A stretch of DNA of 64,000 bases from Diploscapter coronatus (GCA_964036155.1 OZ038422.1:76221201-76285200), one strand, 5' to 3'; positions 38,301-50,315 are shown, numbered from the stretch's first letter. The notes: generated by a model from the sequence alone, not told the origin. Numbers and translations: made by a program.

Positions 38301-39450
38301 TTTTTTATCACTTTGACTAGCAGTTTTTTTCTATTTTTCTAGTCATAAAATGATAAAATAAAACATTTATTCATTAGAGATTTTAAAAACCCGATTTTTA
38401 TCCTTTTATTTCCGAAGAAACAAATTTCAGTCCCGCATCGCGGACGTGGAAAACTCGATGAACGAGCTCGAAAAAACTGCCCAGGCAAAAATCGAGGAAC
38501 TCGAAAAACAGCTCACCAAGACGAATCGTGAATTGAAACAGCAAAAGGAAAAGAACAAAGAGGTCGAAACTCAGAAAACTGCGCTCGAGAAGAAGAATAA
38601 CCAAGCGAATGAGAAGATTAATAAGGTGAGAAAATATTTCAATTTTCCCCACTTTCTTTAGATATTTATTTCTTTGTGAAGAATTTACTCTTTCTAAACT
38701 TTAGAAAAAAAAAAACTATCTTTTGGTAGGTTTCGAAAAATCTGCATTTTTCAAGTTAGGAAAAATGACATCTTTTAGTATAAGCTTGAAGAGAATATAT
38801 TCCTTCTCTTGTATTTTCTTCTAAAAATCAAATATTTCGTAAAATTTTGAAGTTGATTTTTTAGATAAAAAAAATGCAAATTTCCAGATGAAAACCGAGT
38901 TGACTGATGAGAAGAAGATGAACGAGCTGGTGCTGAAGGACCAGAAAGAATGGCGTACGAAAATGGAAGCGATTGAGAAAAAGCACAGGGACATGGAGAA
39001 AACTCTTAACGATGTTCGTTTCTTTTTTTTATTATTTTTTTAATGATTTTTAGATGAGTTATAGTTTTGGATTTTTCTCTGAAAAAATATACATTCCGAA
39101 GAAAATGTTGTATTTCTTTTCAGAAAGTCAAAGATCTCGAATCGCAAGTCAGCGACTTGATGTTCCACTTCGAGGCGCAAACCAAACTCGAGAAAGAAGT
39201 CGCCAACGCGAACGTCAGTCAGGAGGTGAGCAAACTTCAACAAAACTTTTCATTAACTTTAATTGAATCAGCCAAATTCTAAGAACTCTAGAAAACTTCT
39301 ATCAACTTCAAAAACAATAGAAACTTCAATTATCTTCCATTTAACTTCAAAATAACTCCAAATAAACTTCAGGAAGTTCAGGACTCGGTTTTTGGAGTCG
39401 AGTCCTCTCCGCATCAGCCGGGACATCGTCGTCGAAGCAACAAGAAATAA
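35324..39450 (+). CDS. brap-2: BRCA1-associated protein (BRAP/IMP), RING E3 ligase
   Basis: Cytoplasmic RING-type ubiquitin ligase that modulates Ras/MAPK signalling and binds nuclear localisation signals. Exons run 35324-35474, 35667-35839, 35968-36139, 36283-36361, 36409-36503, 36660-36748, 36791-36889, 36950-37107, 37455-37598, 37879-37975, 38103-38240, 38431-38625, 38888-39013, 39124-39225 and 39373-39450. The N-terminus has [14 protein letters not shown]; then an RRM-like BRAP2 region ([38 protein letters not shown]), the RING ([20 protein letters not shown] ... CPVCR), a UBP-type zinc finger ([20 protein letters not shown]) and a long coiled coil, ending in RRRSNKK. Three in-frame ATGs are possible (35324, 35339, 35375); the last gives the start most like other BRAPs. 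One intron holds a MITE-like element. Confidence 0.93.
37232..37350. mobile_element. MITE-like element, family A, copy 1
   Basis: About 119 bp with 17-bp terminal inverted repeats (GCAATTTGGATAATTCG and, inverted, GCAACCTGGATAATTCG) and further internal pairing (GCTACTT / AAGCTAC). It lies in the BRAP intron 37108-37454. A second copy, in reverse orientation, is at 58749-58864. There is no coding capacity, so a non-autonomous transposon is likely. Confidence 0.75.
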
Positions 39451-40108
39451 ATTATTTTTTTTTTTCAAAAATTGAAATATTTTTGATTCGGGTATTTCTC
39501 ATGAAGAAAGTTTCATCACTTTTGAATAAATTATTTTTTATCGGTTACAATCAGAGGACACCACAAAATGTTAAATACTCCAGGAAAAGATGAAAAATTA
39601 CACGATTGTCATAAAAGATAAAATATCTGACTTCTGAAGATCAGCATATCAGATTTAATCATTTTCGGTAATTTGATATCATTCATTTTATCATTAAAAG
39701 CCATTCCACAAATAACTAACAAGGGTCCGGACAATTGCAAAAGTGTCCCGGATCCGAACCAAACCCATGTGGGTGGATACACCCATGAGTCCTAATCACA
39801 AAAATGGGGATATCAGGACCCGCCCGTTCCCTCAAGAAGAGTTGCAAATTTAGACCCGAATAAAACCCGATCAGGTCTCAAATTTCCAACCCTGCTTTCC
39901 TTCATAAAATGTGCTCGGTCTTTGAGTTTTTCTCTCAAATAAAAACTCAAATTTAATGAATATACAGCCAAAAATAATTGAAAATAATCACCTGTTTGTG
40001 CTTGAAATGTACCCAAATGCGCTTCTAAGAAGGAAAATATATTGTTGACGGTAAAGGTTCCTATAAAAAGAAGTTACTGATCTTAAGTTAAAATTTATTG
40101 AAATTTAG
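39451..40108. other. Intergenic region after BRAP with short hairpins
   Basis: Contains an AATAAA signal at about 39527 for BRAP. At about 39839-39893 there is an imperfect inverted repeat (TTGCAAATTTAGACC / GGTCTCAAATTTCCAA), and at about 39722-39826 a GC-richer patch with GGGTCC...GGACCC ends. I see no intact gene here. Confidence 0.35.
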
Positions 40109-40247
40109 AGATTGGATATCCAGAATCGTGAGGAATCAAAACAACAGTGATGTTTTAATAAAGACACTAGCTCAGAAAGACGACAAAAATCAAATTCAAA
40201 AGAATAAAATATATGATATCTCCCTCCCCAATAACAATTTCAAACAA
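40109..40247 (+). pseudogene. Decayed last exon of a chemoreceptor paralog
   Basis: The stretch behind the acceptor at 40101-40108 aligns with the last exon of the intact receptor (43389-43517). Both start AGATTG, share an IQNRE-type beginning (CAGAATCGTGAG) and then read KTLAxKxDxNxIQxNKIY and PNN. In this copy one extra base after GAATCAAAA shifts the frame, so the first part reads into a stop and the second part is in another frame. No upstream receptor exons are recognisable, so it looks like the remnant of a tandem duplicate. Confidence 0.6.
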
Positions 40248-40579
40248 TAAAAATTCTATCTCATTGTTCGTATTTGTTTTTTTTTTATCTTACCTTGCAT
40301 AAAATAGACAAATCTTGATATTATTTTGGAGAAATTTTGAACTAAGATTGTCGAGATAAATCGTATGATAGGTTGTTAGAAAAAATCACCTGGTGCAAAT
40401 TTAAATTCACAACAAACAATCTCGATTTCTTGCTTGGTAACCGAATATTTTATGCTGTTTAATTTCGCAATAAAACTTTGCTATTAGAAACCTCGTATTA
40501 AACAATTGATTCCACTATCAAAATAACGAGTTCGAATTAAAATCGCTACGCTTTCTTTGATTTTATATAGTTCGATATA

Positions 40580-43517
40580 ATGATTTATATTTGCCTAACC
40601 AAATATATGGATTCCGACTATGTGGATAAATATTTTGATAAAAACTACGTTAACATGGAGATCTGCAAGAGTATATTCAGAATTTTCACTTAAATCAGTA
40701 CAACATTTTCGCACATTAGTGACATATATAATAATATCAATTTTTAAGTTAATGAATTTTGCAAAATATTAGAAACTAAACATCTTATGCATGAATTTTA
40801 TACAGGTAGCATTTTTCTAGGTTTTGCCGAATCCACTACACATTATGGTGCATTTTTCACTTTCCTTATGCATCACCCACTCCTAAGTAAGATATTTTGT
40901 ATCTGAAAATCTTCCTTTTAAATTATTAGTTATTTTTGCTTATTAAATTCAACATATGTATACTTTTAGAAATGTTTGATCAAGATACTCCTGTTAGGAT
41001 ATATCTAGCATTTTTTTCGGCACATTTATTACACCTAACTCTACTCATACTTGGAATACGAGCGATTACGATATTAATGAAGAAACGGGCAAACTTTTCA
41101 ACATTTGAAAAACAGTTGCTATCGCTATTAATATTGAAATGCGTCTATACGATAGTTGACATCGTTGTTGTAAGTTGGTTGTTTCAGATATAACTATATG
41201 TATATTTTAGGAATATTATGATACTTATGAAGGTTTGAAATACAAGTGTTGTATGTATAAGTATGATGCATGGGTAAACATTACTTTTATATACACATAA
41301 GTCATTGATCTAAATCAATTGGATTTAAGCTCTATATTTTTGACAATATGTTTATAGATTGAAGGTAATCACATCATGCAATATTTATTTCATGTCTTTT
41401 TTGTAATACAGAAAGGTATGAAAAGTTTGAGCCTGATTCCATTTGATTTAGTAGTATTTTTGACCCCTTTCCTGGTCACGATTCACTCAACAGTAACCGA
41501 ATGAGAGACTTTGACTCGGAAACCCTTTTTTATTTGATTTCCTGATTTCACTTTACAGAAAAAACACGCTGACTTCCAAAGCGTGTTTATTTCATGTCGA
41601 GAGAAGTGGTAAAATGAGATGAGTTTGAAATCAAATGAGAAATGAGATTTTGGGGAATGCTAATTTTGTGGATGGGGAATTCTACTCGTACAGCAATTTA
41701 AACAAAAAAAAAGTTATTACATAACCCCTAACTCCCTAACTTTGTTCTGCTCATTTATTGGCGTATTTCATATTTTTCAGATTTATTATTATATGATTCA
41801 ATCCTTGGAATTCATGATTTTAAATGTGATCAAATTTGTATCCTGTGCAATGGCAGTTCAACGAGCGAGGGCATTTTCTGAGTATGAATATAAATTCAGA
41901 CTTAGGGAGGATTCAAGCCAAAATAGTCCTGAGACCTAACCTCATATGATTTTAAAAAAAAATGTTTTTTTTCTCTCTAGCTTGAAATTTTCAAAAACAA
42001 GTATTCCGGGGAGAATTTTGAAGTCATAATTATGTTTTCGTTTTGCGATTTCCCGTCTATTTTTGAGTATGACTCAGATTCTTCCTAGATCTGTATAAAT
42101 TTCATTAGTCTTTCAAAAACTATTTTAGTAAACCAAGCCATCGAACCACACGCCTCAACAAATACATATTCATTGCTTCAATGATAATTATTACGCTCAT
42201 TTATCAATTTATCAATGCAATAACCTTTTATCTCATCATATTTGTTGGCAATGAGCCATATAAGAATGATATAAAGGGATTGAATAGTCTGAAGCGTCAA
42301 GCGCATAAATTAGGTGCAAAACTACAGGAGGAAGATTATTGGAATGCTTTGATGATCTATGACTTATGCGAACTTATGCGCTACTATGTAAGAAAATCCA
42401 TAGCAGGAGTGCTCAAATGTTTAATCTTTAAAATTTCGGAATCGAAATTGGAATTCCAAAACCTCAGAAGTCGAATTTTTCGTAGTCGAAATTCAGAACA
42501 CCCCTGACCAATATGACTTTTTGAATTATACTTTCAACCAGAATGAATATAATTCAAAATTCAGTTTGTTTATGTTCAACGGACGACAATTACCATAATA
42601 AGTGGAGTATTAATTCCGATTTTAATCTGGAGTACTGTTTATCTACTGAAGAAGCTCAAGAGACAGTATAGCAAAATGTCGGAGAATCTGAGGAAAAGTG
42701 AAAATGGTTTGAGTCGACGGTTGATAGCTCATGTAGAAAATTTGCATGAAATATTTCTTATGAATGATGGATATTGTTTCAGACAACTGTTGAAACAATC
42801 ACCTATTGTGCTGGAATGATTATGTCCCTACCGGTGACAATCAGCAATGCAAACGAGTTTTATGTAAGAATATTCATAAAAGACAAAATGAGACAAGACA
42901 ATCATGACACGAGACATGGTGAAATAGTAGTGGAGGGCAATCAATAAAAGTAATAAACAAAAATCCAATAGTTTTTGCTTATTACTTATTACCCCCGTTT
43001 TCCCGCAAATTGCAACTTTTTCCAGCTTCTCTACACTCCTCTCATTCATAAATCTCTCGCTCGAAAAAAGTTGCAATTTGTGGAAAAACGGGGGTACCTA
43101 TTAGTTACTACTCTTATTAATTGTCGTAGGAAAATAAACACTTCCCTGATTTCACGCACCCTATTTTGCTCAAGTCTCGCACCATGACGTCGTAGGGTTT
43201 CTATATAGCCATTCAAAATTAAATGAACTTTTAAAATGAATTTAGGAATACGTATCTTATATTGGATTATATGGTCCACAAATTCAGTTTTTGACACTAT
43301 ATTTCCTGACTAGGAGTGCAATTCAGGTAGAATAATGAAATTTTGACTAGTTATGATATTTATCTATACAGTTCCTATTGAATTTTAGAGATTGAATACC
43401 CAGAATCGTGAGAAATCTAAGACGAAAAATATCGTGGTGAAGACTCTGGCACGAAAGCCAGACAATAATCGAATCCAGAGAAATAAAATCTATAACATCG
43501 CGATTCCGAATAACTGA
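40580..43517 (+). CDS. Seven-transmembrane chemoreceptor-like protein (nematode-type)
   Basis: Putative sensory GPCR. Exons about 40580-40671, 40822-40886, 40971-41169, 41211-41274, 41359-41405, 41781-41880, 42131-42387, 42564-42730, 42783-42863 and 43246-43327, then 43389-43517. Visible hydrophobic segments include YLAFFSAHLLHLTLLILGI, LSLLILKCVYTIVDIVVV, an EFMILNVIKFVSCAMAV helix followed by QRARAF (the position of the conserved Arg after TM3), YIFIASMIIITLIYQFI, ISGVLIPILIWSTVYLL, ETITYCAGMIMSL and a final YVSYIGLYGPQIQFLTLYFL. The cytoplasmic tail is basic and ends IAIPNN. The pattern after TM3 recalls the Sra/Srab/Sre group, but I cannot place it in a named family. A decayed relative lies just upstream and a 90-100-bp direct repeat is shared by an intron and the 3' flank. 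Confidence 0.65.
41579..41682. repeat. Direct repeat, copy 1 (in a chemoreceptor intron)
   Basis: Begins GCGTTTATTTCATGTCGAGA and ends TTTTGGGGAATGCTAATTTT plus GTGGATGGGGAAT. It is matched, with substitutions and small gaps, at 43984-44072. It lies in the intron 41406-41780. Confidence 0.6.
42990..43096. mobile_element. MITE-like hairpin, family C
   Basis: About 107 bp with arms of about 32 bp (beginning TACCCCCGTTTTCCCGCAAA and, inverted, ending TGGAAAAACGGGGGTA) that pair with few mismatches. It lies in the receptor intron 42864-43245. A related single arm (GCTGCAATTTGTGGCAAAAC) occurs at about 46013-46035. Confidence 0.65.
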
Positions 43518-43983
43518 TAATATTGTGTGATAGATGAAACGATTTAACACTTTATTTCTTTTTCTTAACAAATTCACGGGTATTTTGGGTTTATTATTCT
43601 CCTTCGATTTTTTATGTTCAAATTTGTTTATTTTAAGTTTCTCTTTGATTTTGTAGTGACGTTTTTGATCTCAAGAAGTATATATTTTTGCAGGTGAATT
43701 TGTTTGACTAATTTTGAGAAGTTATTTCCATAAAAGGAAAAATATCGACACAAAAGTTCATACCCACCATATCACAAACTGAAATGATAACATTCAATAT
43801 AAAATATACACATAATGAAAGTGCATTTGCGTTCGCATAAATCAAAATATGAAAATGCAAACTTAATTGTAAAAAATTCAAAAAGTAACTATCTTATCCA
43901 AATTTTCCGTGTGTCAACATATCCATTTTTTAAGATGCAAATTTTTATAAAATGACAACCAAGAATCCACTCATTTCAAATGA

Positions 43984-44072
43984 TTGCGTTTATTTCATGT
44001 CAAGAAAAGTGATAATCATGAAATTGAGATGAAATGAAATTTTGGGGAATACTAGTTTGTGAAATAGGGAAT
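43984..44072. repeat. Direct repeat, copy 2
   Basis: Matches 41579-41682 in the same orientation: GCGTTTATTTCATGTCAAGA at the start, TTTTGGGGAATACTAGTTTG near the end. Together with the decayed exon at 40109 it points to local duplication of the receptor region. Confidence 0.6.
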
Positions 44073-44121
44073 CTGCCCATGTAACAAATGAAATATCTAT
44101 CAACATGGAAGCTTTTCATCA

Positions 44122-44336
44122 GGGTCTGTACTAAACCCCCTTCGCGACAATTGAAAGAAAGAGCGAACTTATCGAGAGCTGTTTCTTGCCGATTCGTTGC
44201 AAGTTTGTAGCAACTCGATAGTTATCAAAATAGACGAAAGGGAAGAGTTCGTTCCATCTCATTCTTCGATTCTTAGAATGGGAATTCACTTGTCGCGAGG
44301 TTGAGTTGAATTGAGAGGGGGGTTTAGTACGAACCC
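44122..44336. mobile_element. MITE-like hairpin, family F
   Basis: About 215 bp bounded by GGGTCTGTACTAAACCCCC and, inverted, GGGTTCGTACTAAACCCCCC. The arms extend imperfectly inward (TCGCGACAA / TTGTCGCGA, offset). It has no coding capacity. Single copy in this window. Confidence 0.6.
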
Positions 44337-44826
44337 AGATTGGTAGCAACTAGTTGAGAAGAAAACGGAGGATAAAAGTGAAGCAAAGATGAGATCAGCT
44401 TGAGTGAAAGATAATCGGAGTTAAAGAAATAAAACAACTTGCTCAATATGCACCCAAGCTAATTAGATGTTCCTATCCAGCATGATTAATGTGACATCGT
44501 TTATCACTGGCGATAATTAGCATAAAATATCTAGAATTAGCAAATTCGCATATCGCATCTATGCTTTGCAAAATTTGAAGTCATTAATTCCGTCTGACCT
44601 CTCTCAAGTCATTATCTCAGTGGGTGAGCTCGAAATCGGCTGTCTTCTGATTTCTCTCCAACTGGCAACACACTCCGCTTCGTCCGCTTCACCGACAACA
44701 TTATTATCACCACAGCGACTAAATGCTCATGAACAAGTAAGTCTAGCATGACGTTGCCATTCGTCACGAACACAGACAAACCTGTGAGAAATTGAAAATC
44801 AAAAACTAAACCTTAGAATTTGCAGA

Positions 44827-47800
44827 ATGAAGATTGGCTGTCTGCCGTTCGTCATCGCCGTGACGCTGCTGCTGCTGTTAGTGGCCTGCACGACCGATCG
44901 TCTGCTCGTCGCCGCGACCGCGAGCAAGCCTGACGATGCTCCAGCTCCTGTAAGCCGATATATTTCGGCATATTCGTGCTGCACTTGATACACACAGATA
45001 GAGAAATTTGGCATGTTTTGAAAATACCGCCTAGGCTAACGGGTATTTAATCACGAAATCATCAGCACATTTCAGCCTGACAACAATCCTCAACCTGGTG
45101 ATAATGGACAGATTGGATTTCAGGCTGGTAGCAGTTCTCCTGGACCTTCTACATCGCCATTCATCTCCATTCCCTTCATGGACAAGACCAAAGGCTACAA
45201 CGGATTCGCCACTCTGGAACTGAATGGAGTGAGTTATCAAGCAGAGTGGCTGAAAATGGTCACTTCAACTTCACTTCACTTCTGTCAAACTTCAATTTTA
45301 AGTGGAGTGAAGCGTACCTGCTCATGAAGTGATGAATGAAATGCCTGGTTTAGACGGTCGAGCTGGTGGAAAAGTGTGCGTCTCGAAGTCAACCAGTAAT
45401 AGTGAATTCCCCGTGGAAGGATGATCAGAATAAGTTCTTGTCTAGCAATGTGGGAATGAACGTCAAGTGTTCGCCAGATCCAAGGTGAGCCACAATGAAG
45501 AGGGAGACGCTTTGGGTTAAATCTTGCGAATGATCTTTAGTTCGAATGAATTTACAGCCAGTTCATTCTGATCGAGGTGGATACAACGGTGGACGTGGTT
45601 TCGGACGGAACGTGTGAGAGCGTGTTCAAGTGCTCATTTGTGCAAGCTGGCAACACCATCTGTGGCAGCGAGAAGCCTACGCACATCGAGGGAATCGGAA
45701 AGGAAGTTAACAGGGGAGACGCAGTGTGGACCGAGGACTCGAGCTGCCAGATCGATGTGAACGAAGGAACGCACTCGATTCGCAATAGGTCTGCACGTGG
45801 GTATATTCCCAAAATCCTGAAGCAGCCGAACTCTTACTAGAAATAGTTATGGTTATTTTAGGATAGTCAAGTACACTGAACACAAATGTGGCATTCTTTT
45901 CTGGGGCTCTGATCTTGACTCCTAGAAAAAGTCACCGGCTTTGTCTATCTTTTTTTCTTTTTCTTATACTATTTATTAGAAAAATTGGTCTTTTTCTAGG
46001 GAGCGCGAAAAAAGCTGCAATTTGTGGCAAAACGGGAAATAGCACATTTTCAAAAGAAAATTATTAGGAAAAAACTTCACCTATTATTGGATTACAAAAT
46101 TGCCGAGACTCGGCTCATTTCAAAATCTCGATATAGAGGGATCACCAGCCATTTTTTGCATATCCATCGAAATTCGATGTATGATCCATTGTTGAGCGTG
46201 AAATTGGATCCTACGTCGATCTCCGGTGAAAAACCAGAAAAAATTAACATAAAGATTTTTTTTCAAAATAGAAACGCAAAAATCGAAAATTCAAAGGCAT
46301 TTGTGGTCAATGAAGGGGGCGTGGCTTGGTGGTCCCTATCTAGTTATTATGCAAAATTCACTAGCAGCTACTCAATTCAGGTTCATCAACAAGAAGGCCG
46401 GCGAAGGCAAATACTATCAGCTGCCCCGCACCGTGTATCCGCTTTTGGTTAGCGAAAAGGATGTCAACGATCGCGTTACGCAACAGATCGGTGCAGTCGA
46501 AGATGGAGAAATTGTGAGTAAATCCGCCATTTTCGTCACATCAACACTAGAAACACGAGCTCGCGCTTTTTTGTTTTAAAGTTGCACTTTTTCGGACAAC
46601 CAGACAACCAGTCCGATTTCCAAGCTGCTGTTTCTTAGGCAAAAAAATGCCGCCATAATGCCACGAGGGAGTCGTCAACATAGGAACTCACAGATTTTGA
46701 TGCAACTTCCTATTCGGGGGTTTTCGATGACGCTGATCACAATGGTGAAATCAAAAAGTACAAAATAAGACCCTGAAAACAAGGAATTGGGGAAATTCCT
46801 CTTTTCCTTGCTCCTGTTTACGAAGTTGCAAATTTGCATCCACTTTTGACAAGCGAACTTGTCCATTTCTCACGCAAAATATAACTAAAAACAGCTAAAG
46901 AATTCCCTAACTTCAGATTCCTATTCAGCACTTTTTGACTTCACCATTGCGATCCTCGTCATTGAGAATCTCTGTGTAGGAAATTTCATAAAGACCTGTG
47001 AGTTCCTATGTCGACGACTTCCCTGCCAGTGTCGGTTATCATGAAGTTGCGCATTCCATTAGCCTACTTCAAAATCAACTTCGAATTCAGAAACGTTGCG
47101 AGCCGGTGTGCGACAACGGTAAGAAGATCATCATTGAGCATCCACTCGAAAAGCCTGCCATCAGCTACATGCTCTACGTCAAGAGCACCTGTGACTGGTG
47201 AGCGATAGGTTGCATTGGAGCATTGGCAGTGTTGACGTATTTTTGTGGGCATCTGGCAAGGGAAAGTTTTAGGGCAAGCTCTGCTTTTTGGACTGCATTG
47301 TATTGCAAAGTAGTGCGAATTTTCTCACTTCACTGACAAAATCTTTCAACCCTGCAGAAGGTACATATCGGACACTTGCAGGATTCGCATCTGTTTTGCA
47401 CCGAAGTTGATCGCCAACAACAAGCCGGACACGTGCGATGGACTCAATGAAATGATCATCTACCCGAAGGCAGGCATCGTGCAACCGATGGGAGAAAGTT
47501 AGTCGCGGAATTGTTAGTGCATAAAAACATGGCAAGTAAGTTGTTTTCAGGGAGAGGAGTGGTGATGCGGTTCTTCGGCAAAAATCCTCAGAATCAGGAG
47601 GACCTTAAAGACCACTTCGTCCAGATGCGTGTTGACTCTACGACGGGAATCCCGATCGTCTCTGTCGCCAACAGGCAACAAGTGAGTATTAAATGCGATA
47701 TGACGAATCTAGCTAGCACTTTGGCTCGTCTATTGCTATCCATCCTCGCGTCTTCTTCATTCATCGTCTCAAAATCATTTCAGATGGTCGCTAGTCACTA

Positions 47801-49419
47801 TTCCGTCAGTGGCGGTGATGTTGCGCTCACGAAGAAGACCATCTTCATGTTCTCGGACCCGTTGCAATGTCTGGTGGAGAAATTTGGAATCTATCCGGAA
47901 GGAGCGATCCAGACAAGCGAGTGCACGAATTGCACAGTGACACCATACAGCGTTGTTACCATATCTCCGGGTACTTGATTTTTTTTTGCAGTTTACTTGA
48001 TTTGAATGTTATCTTTACAGACAAGAGTAGCACGTATGCTTCCACAGTCCCTCCACCTGTGACTCCCGGCGTGGTTAGACAGCATTGCAAGAAATGAGAC
48101 GGAATTGATATGCCTATTTCGTTTTTCTCCAAATTTCAATTCCGTTTCTAACCCGATCAGCACTTATTCAAATCGTCTCCACCACTGCCAAACTTTAGGC
48201 AACGACGCCGGACGTGCGCCAAGGGGGAAAATCCGTGACGAAACCACCTCCCGATCTGAGTGAGCTTTTCAAATATCATCAGCATTCCTTATTTAGTCTA
48301 ATATATCGATTTTCAGATCATGTCGATAGTCGTAGTCTTAGTAAGTCATTTTTCTTCTACAGGACTACATGTAGTCTACTAACTTGCTATATTTTAGACC
48401 CGACATCCGATCTGTATGGTAATCCATACGCGGATGAGACTGGATGGCTGAGTTGGGCGGCATATGGTGGGAGGAATAATCTTTCTCAAGCCCTCTTCTA
48501 CTTTTCTACGATTCAGCCGGGTTCATCACTGGAATGGTCGTTGCGATGGGTCTCACTCTGTTGATCCTTTACCTGTGCCGCAGATCATGCTTCTCTTACT
48601 GGTCAGTACATAAATTGGCATTATAACTAAGGGCCGCAAACTTCGTACCCCTTGCATGTTTCGTTTTTGTTCAAAAAAGTAGTCGTTGAAAACGCTAAAA
48701 TAGGAAGCAAATCCCCTTCAAAGTTGAGATACATAAAAAAAAAAAAAACACCGTAAGCTGATTCGGGGGAGCATCCAATGAAATGGTTGTTCACTCAAAA
48801 ATATCATCAGGAAGTGCGCGTCCGCAGACACTCTCAGCATCTTTATCATAGCATAAAATCGTGTTCATTTTACTAGGCGATTTTGGTGGCATCTTTCGAT
48901 CAAAAATGATTTTGTTGATGATTTTATTCTTTCTCCACTAATTTCTAAGTTACATCGTAGTTGATTATTTAGAATAGAAATTGCCGAAAATTGCAGACGA
49001 TGCAAAACCATTTGCGGTACCTTAATTATAACTTCTATTTGCAGGTACAAGGGCATGTACAAGAGATACCAATGCGACCCATCGGGAGTCACGGGAGGCG
49101 TCACAGGCGCGGCGTTCGACGGCACCGACACGACCAAGACACTGCAGACTGTGCACGGCAACACGTCCACTGGAGGCACCACTGTCGGCAACACCACTAC
49201 CGGAACGAGGTCGATTGAGATGGAGAATATGGCTTCATTTGGAAAATAACTTTATCAAAAGTTGTTTTTGAAAAAAACGCGTGATTCTTACGTTTTTTTC
49301 TTAATAAAGCCATTAGAAAATGTCTCAATAATTACATTTCCAGCACCCGGTCTTTGACTTCGATGACGACCGGCGCGACGACGGGAGGCGACACCACCAC
49401 GAATACGCTGACGATGTAA
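44827..49419 (+). CDS. Large type I membrane protein with Cys-rich ectodomain, unknown family
   Basis: About 14-15 exons join in phase. Signal peptide MKIGCLPFVIAVTLLLLLVA, a Pro/Ser-rich linker (PQPGDNGQIGFQAGSSSPGP), then about 400 residues of Cys-containing extracellular sequence with β-rich character: FATLELNGTVELVEKCAS, FILIEVDTTVDVVSDGTCES, CRIRICFAPKLIANNKPDTC, IFMFSDPLQCLVEKFG, ECTNCTVTPYSVVTI. One transmembrane helix (GFITGMVVAMGLTLLILYLC) is followed by a basic RRSCFSYWYKGMYKRYQC and a Thr/Gly-rich cytoplasmic tail. A 50-nt intron splits the TM region. I do not recognise the ectodomain; some spacing recalls nematode cuticle-associated receptors, but this is a guess. An acceptor directly before the ATG suggests a spliced leader. 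A second 3' end is possible (stop at 49247-49249 by reading through the last donor, with AATAAA at about 49303). A MITE-like element sits in the intron 46516-47091. Confidence 0.7.
46666..47025. mobile_element. MITE-like element, family B, copy 1
   Basis: About 360 bp with ~28-bp terminal inverted repeats (AGGGAGTCGTCAACATAGGA and AGGGAAGTCGTCGACATAGG at the inverted end, both continuing ACTCACAG). The subterminal parts pair too (TTTTCGATGACGCTGATCAC against the inverted 3' half). It lies in an intron of the type I membrane protein; a second copy is at 55107-55456. Confidence 0.8.
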
Positions 49420-50315
49420 GGCAGGCAGATTTTGACAGAAAAGGTACTGCACCATCAACGCACCAACTGGACGAGAGACACCCAACCATTACCACATCAT
49501 CATACATCTCCATCCACCCACGCACCCCACCTCTCTACCTTTCCATTCCACACACACACACATACTCACTCACTAATCTCATCCAAGGTGCGTATTTGGC
49601 GAGAGATCACATCTATGAGGGCTAGAGATCTTACAATCGTCCCTCTCAGTCAATAAATAAAAGTGCACCGCACAAAATGTGCCTATTCTTGATTTTTTAA
49701 TGAAAATGCTCATGATATTTCTTTGAAAAGTGTTGATTTTTAGAAGGTGAAATAGCACAGTTCTTGCATGTGCCCATTCATTTTTAATTGGAATGTATGT
49801 CACATCTTCATTCTAACGAAAAAGACACGACAAAAGTGGGAATTAGTATATTGTCAATGCACGGCCTTATAGATGATGCACAAATTCGAATATGCAAAGT
49901 GTGCATTGCGTAATTTCAAATAGTCATCAAAATCAATATTCGAATCGATGAAATGTCGTCTATTCGTTTGCAAACGTGTTAACTTTTAATCATTTTTATT
50001 TTGTCTCAAATAATCGATCATTGGCAATAACATAAATCGTGAAGAAGCCCAAATCGTTGGTAGGAGGTTGGAAGTGTGTATGCTAATTTGTGAAAAATCT
50101 CTGCTGAATCCGAAAAAAATCTCGAGGATTTCTTTATACTTTTCTAATCGCCTGAAAGATCTAAATTGTCCTTGTTCCGACAGTTTTTACGCAATTTCGA
50201 TCCAAATAGCCGATGCCAAAGAAAGACTTCGAGATTTAGATCTAGGATATATAAAGGCAGAAAGGATTAAAGGATTTGAGAAATCCGGGCTTGCCAAGAA
50301 AGGATTTTTCAAAAA
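49420..50315. other. Intergenic region before the collagen gene
   Basis: Contains a CA-rich microsatellite (49550-49566) and AATAAATAAA at about 49651-49660, the likely 3' end of the membrane-protein gene. An open frame 50068-50337 overlaps the collagen start in another frame and ends in a basic helix (KKGFFKKWAV); it may be 5' leader sequence or an unrecognised upstream collagen exon. Nothing else is clear. Confidence 0.4.

Larger units (their letters stand above)
43518..44826. other. Intergenic region with repeats and a possible 5' exon
   Basis: Between the chemoreceptor and the type I membrane protein. It contains the second copy of the direct repeat (43984-44072), a hairpin element (44122-44336), and an open stretch at 44566-44740 that could be an untranslated first exon of the downstream gene. 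An acceptor (tttgcag) ends one base before the downstream ATG. The rest is AT-rich. Confidence 0.45.

Noticed and set aside
46024..46452. 142-codon open frame inside the membrane-protein gene
   Set aside because: Mostly intron sequence; its end overlaps a real exon in a different frame.
49549..49566. CA-repeat tract
   Set aside because: Ordinary short microsatellite in a 3' region; noted within the intergenic entry only.
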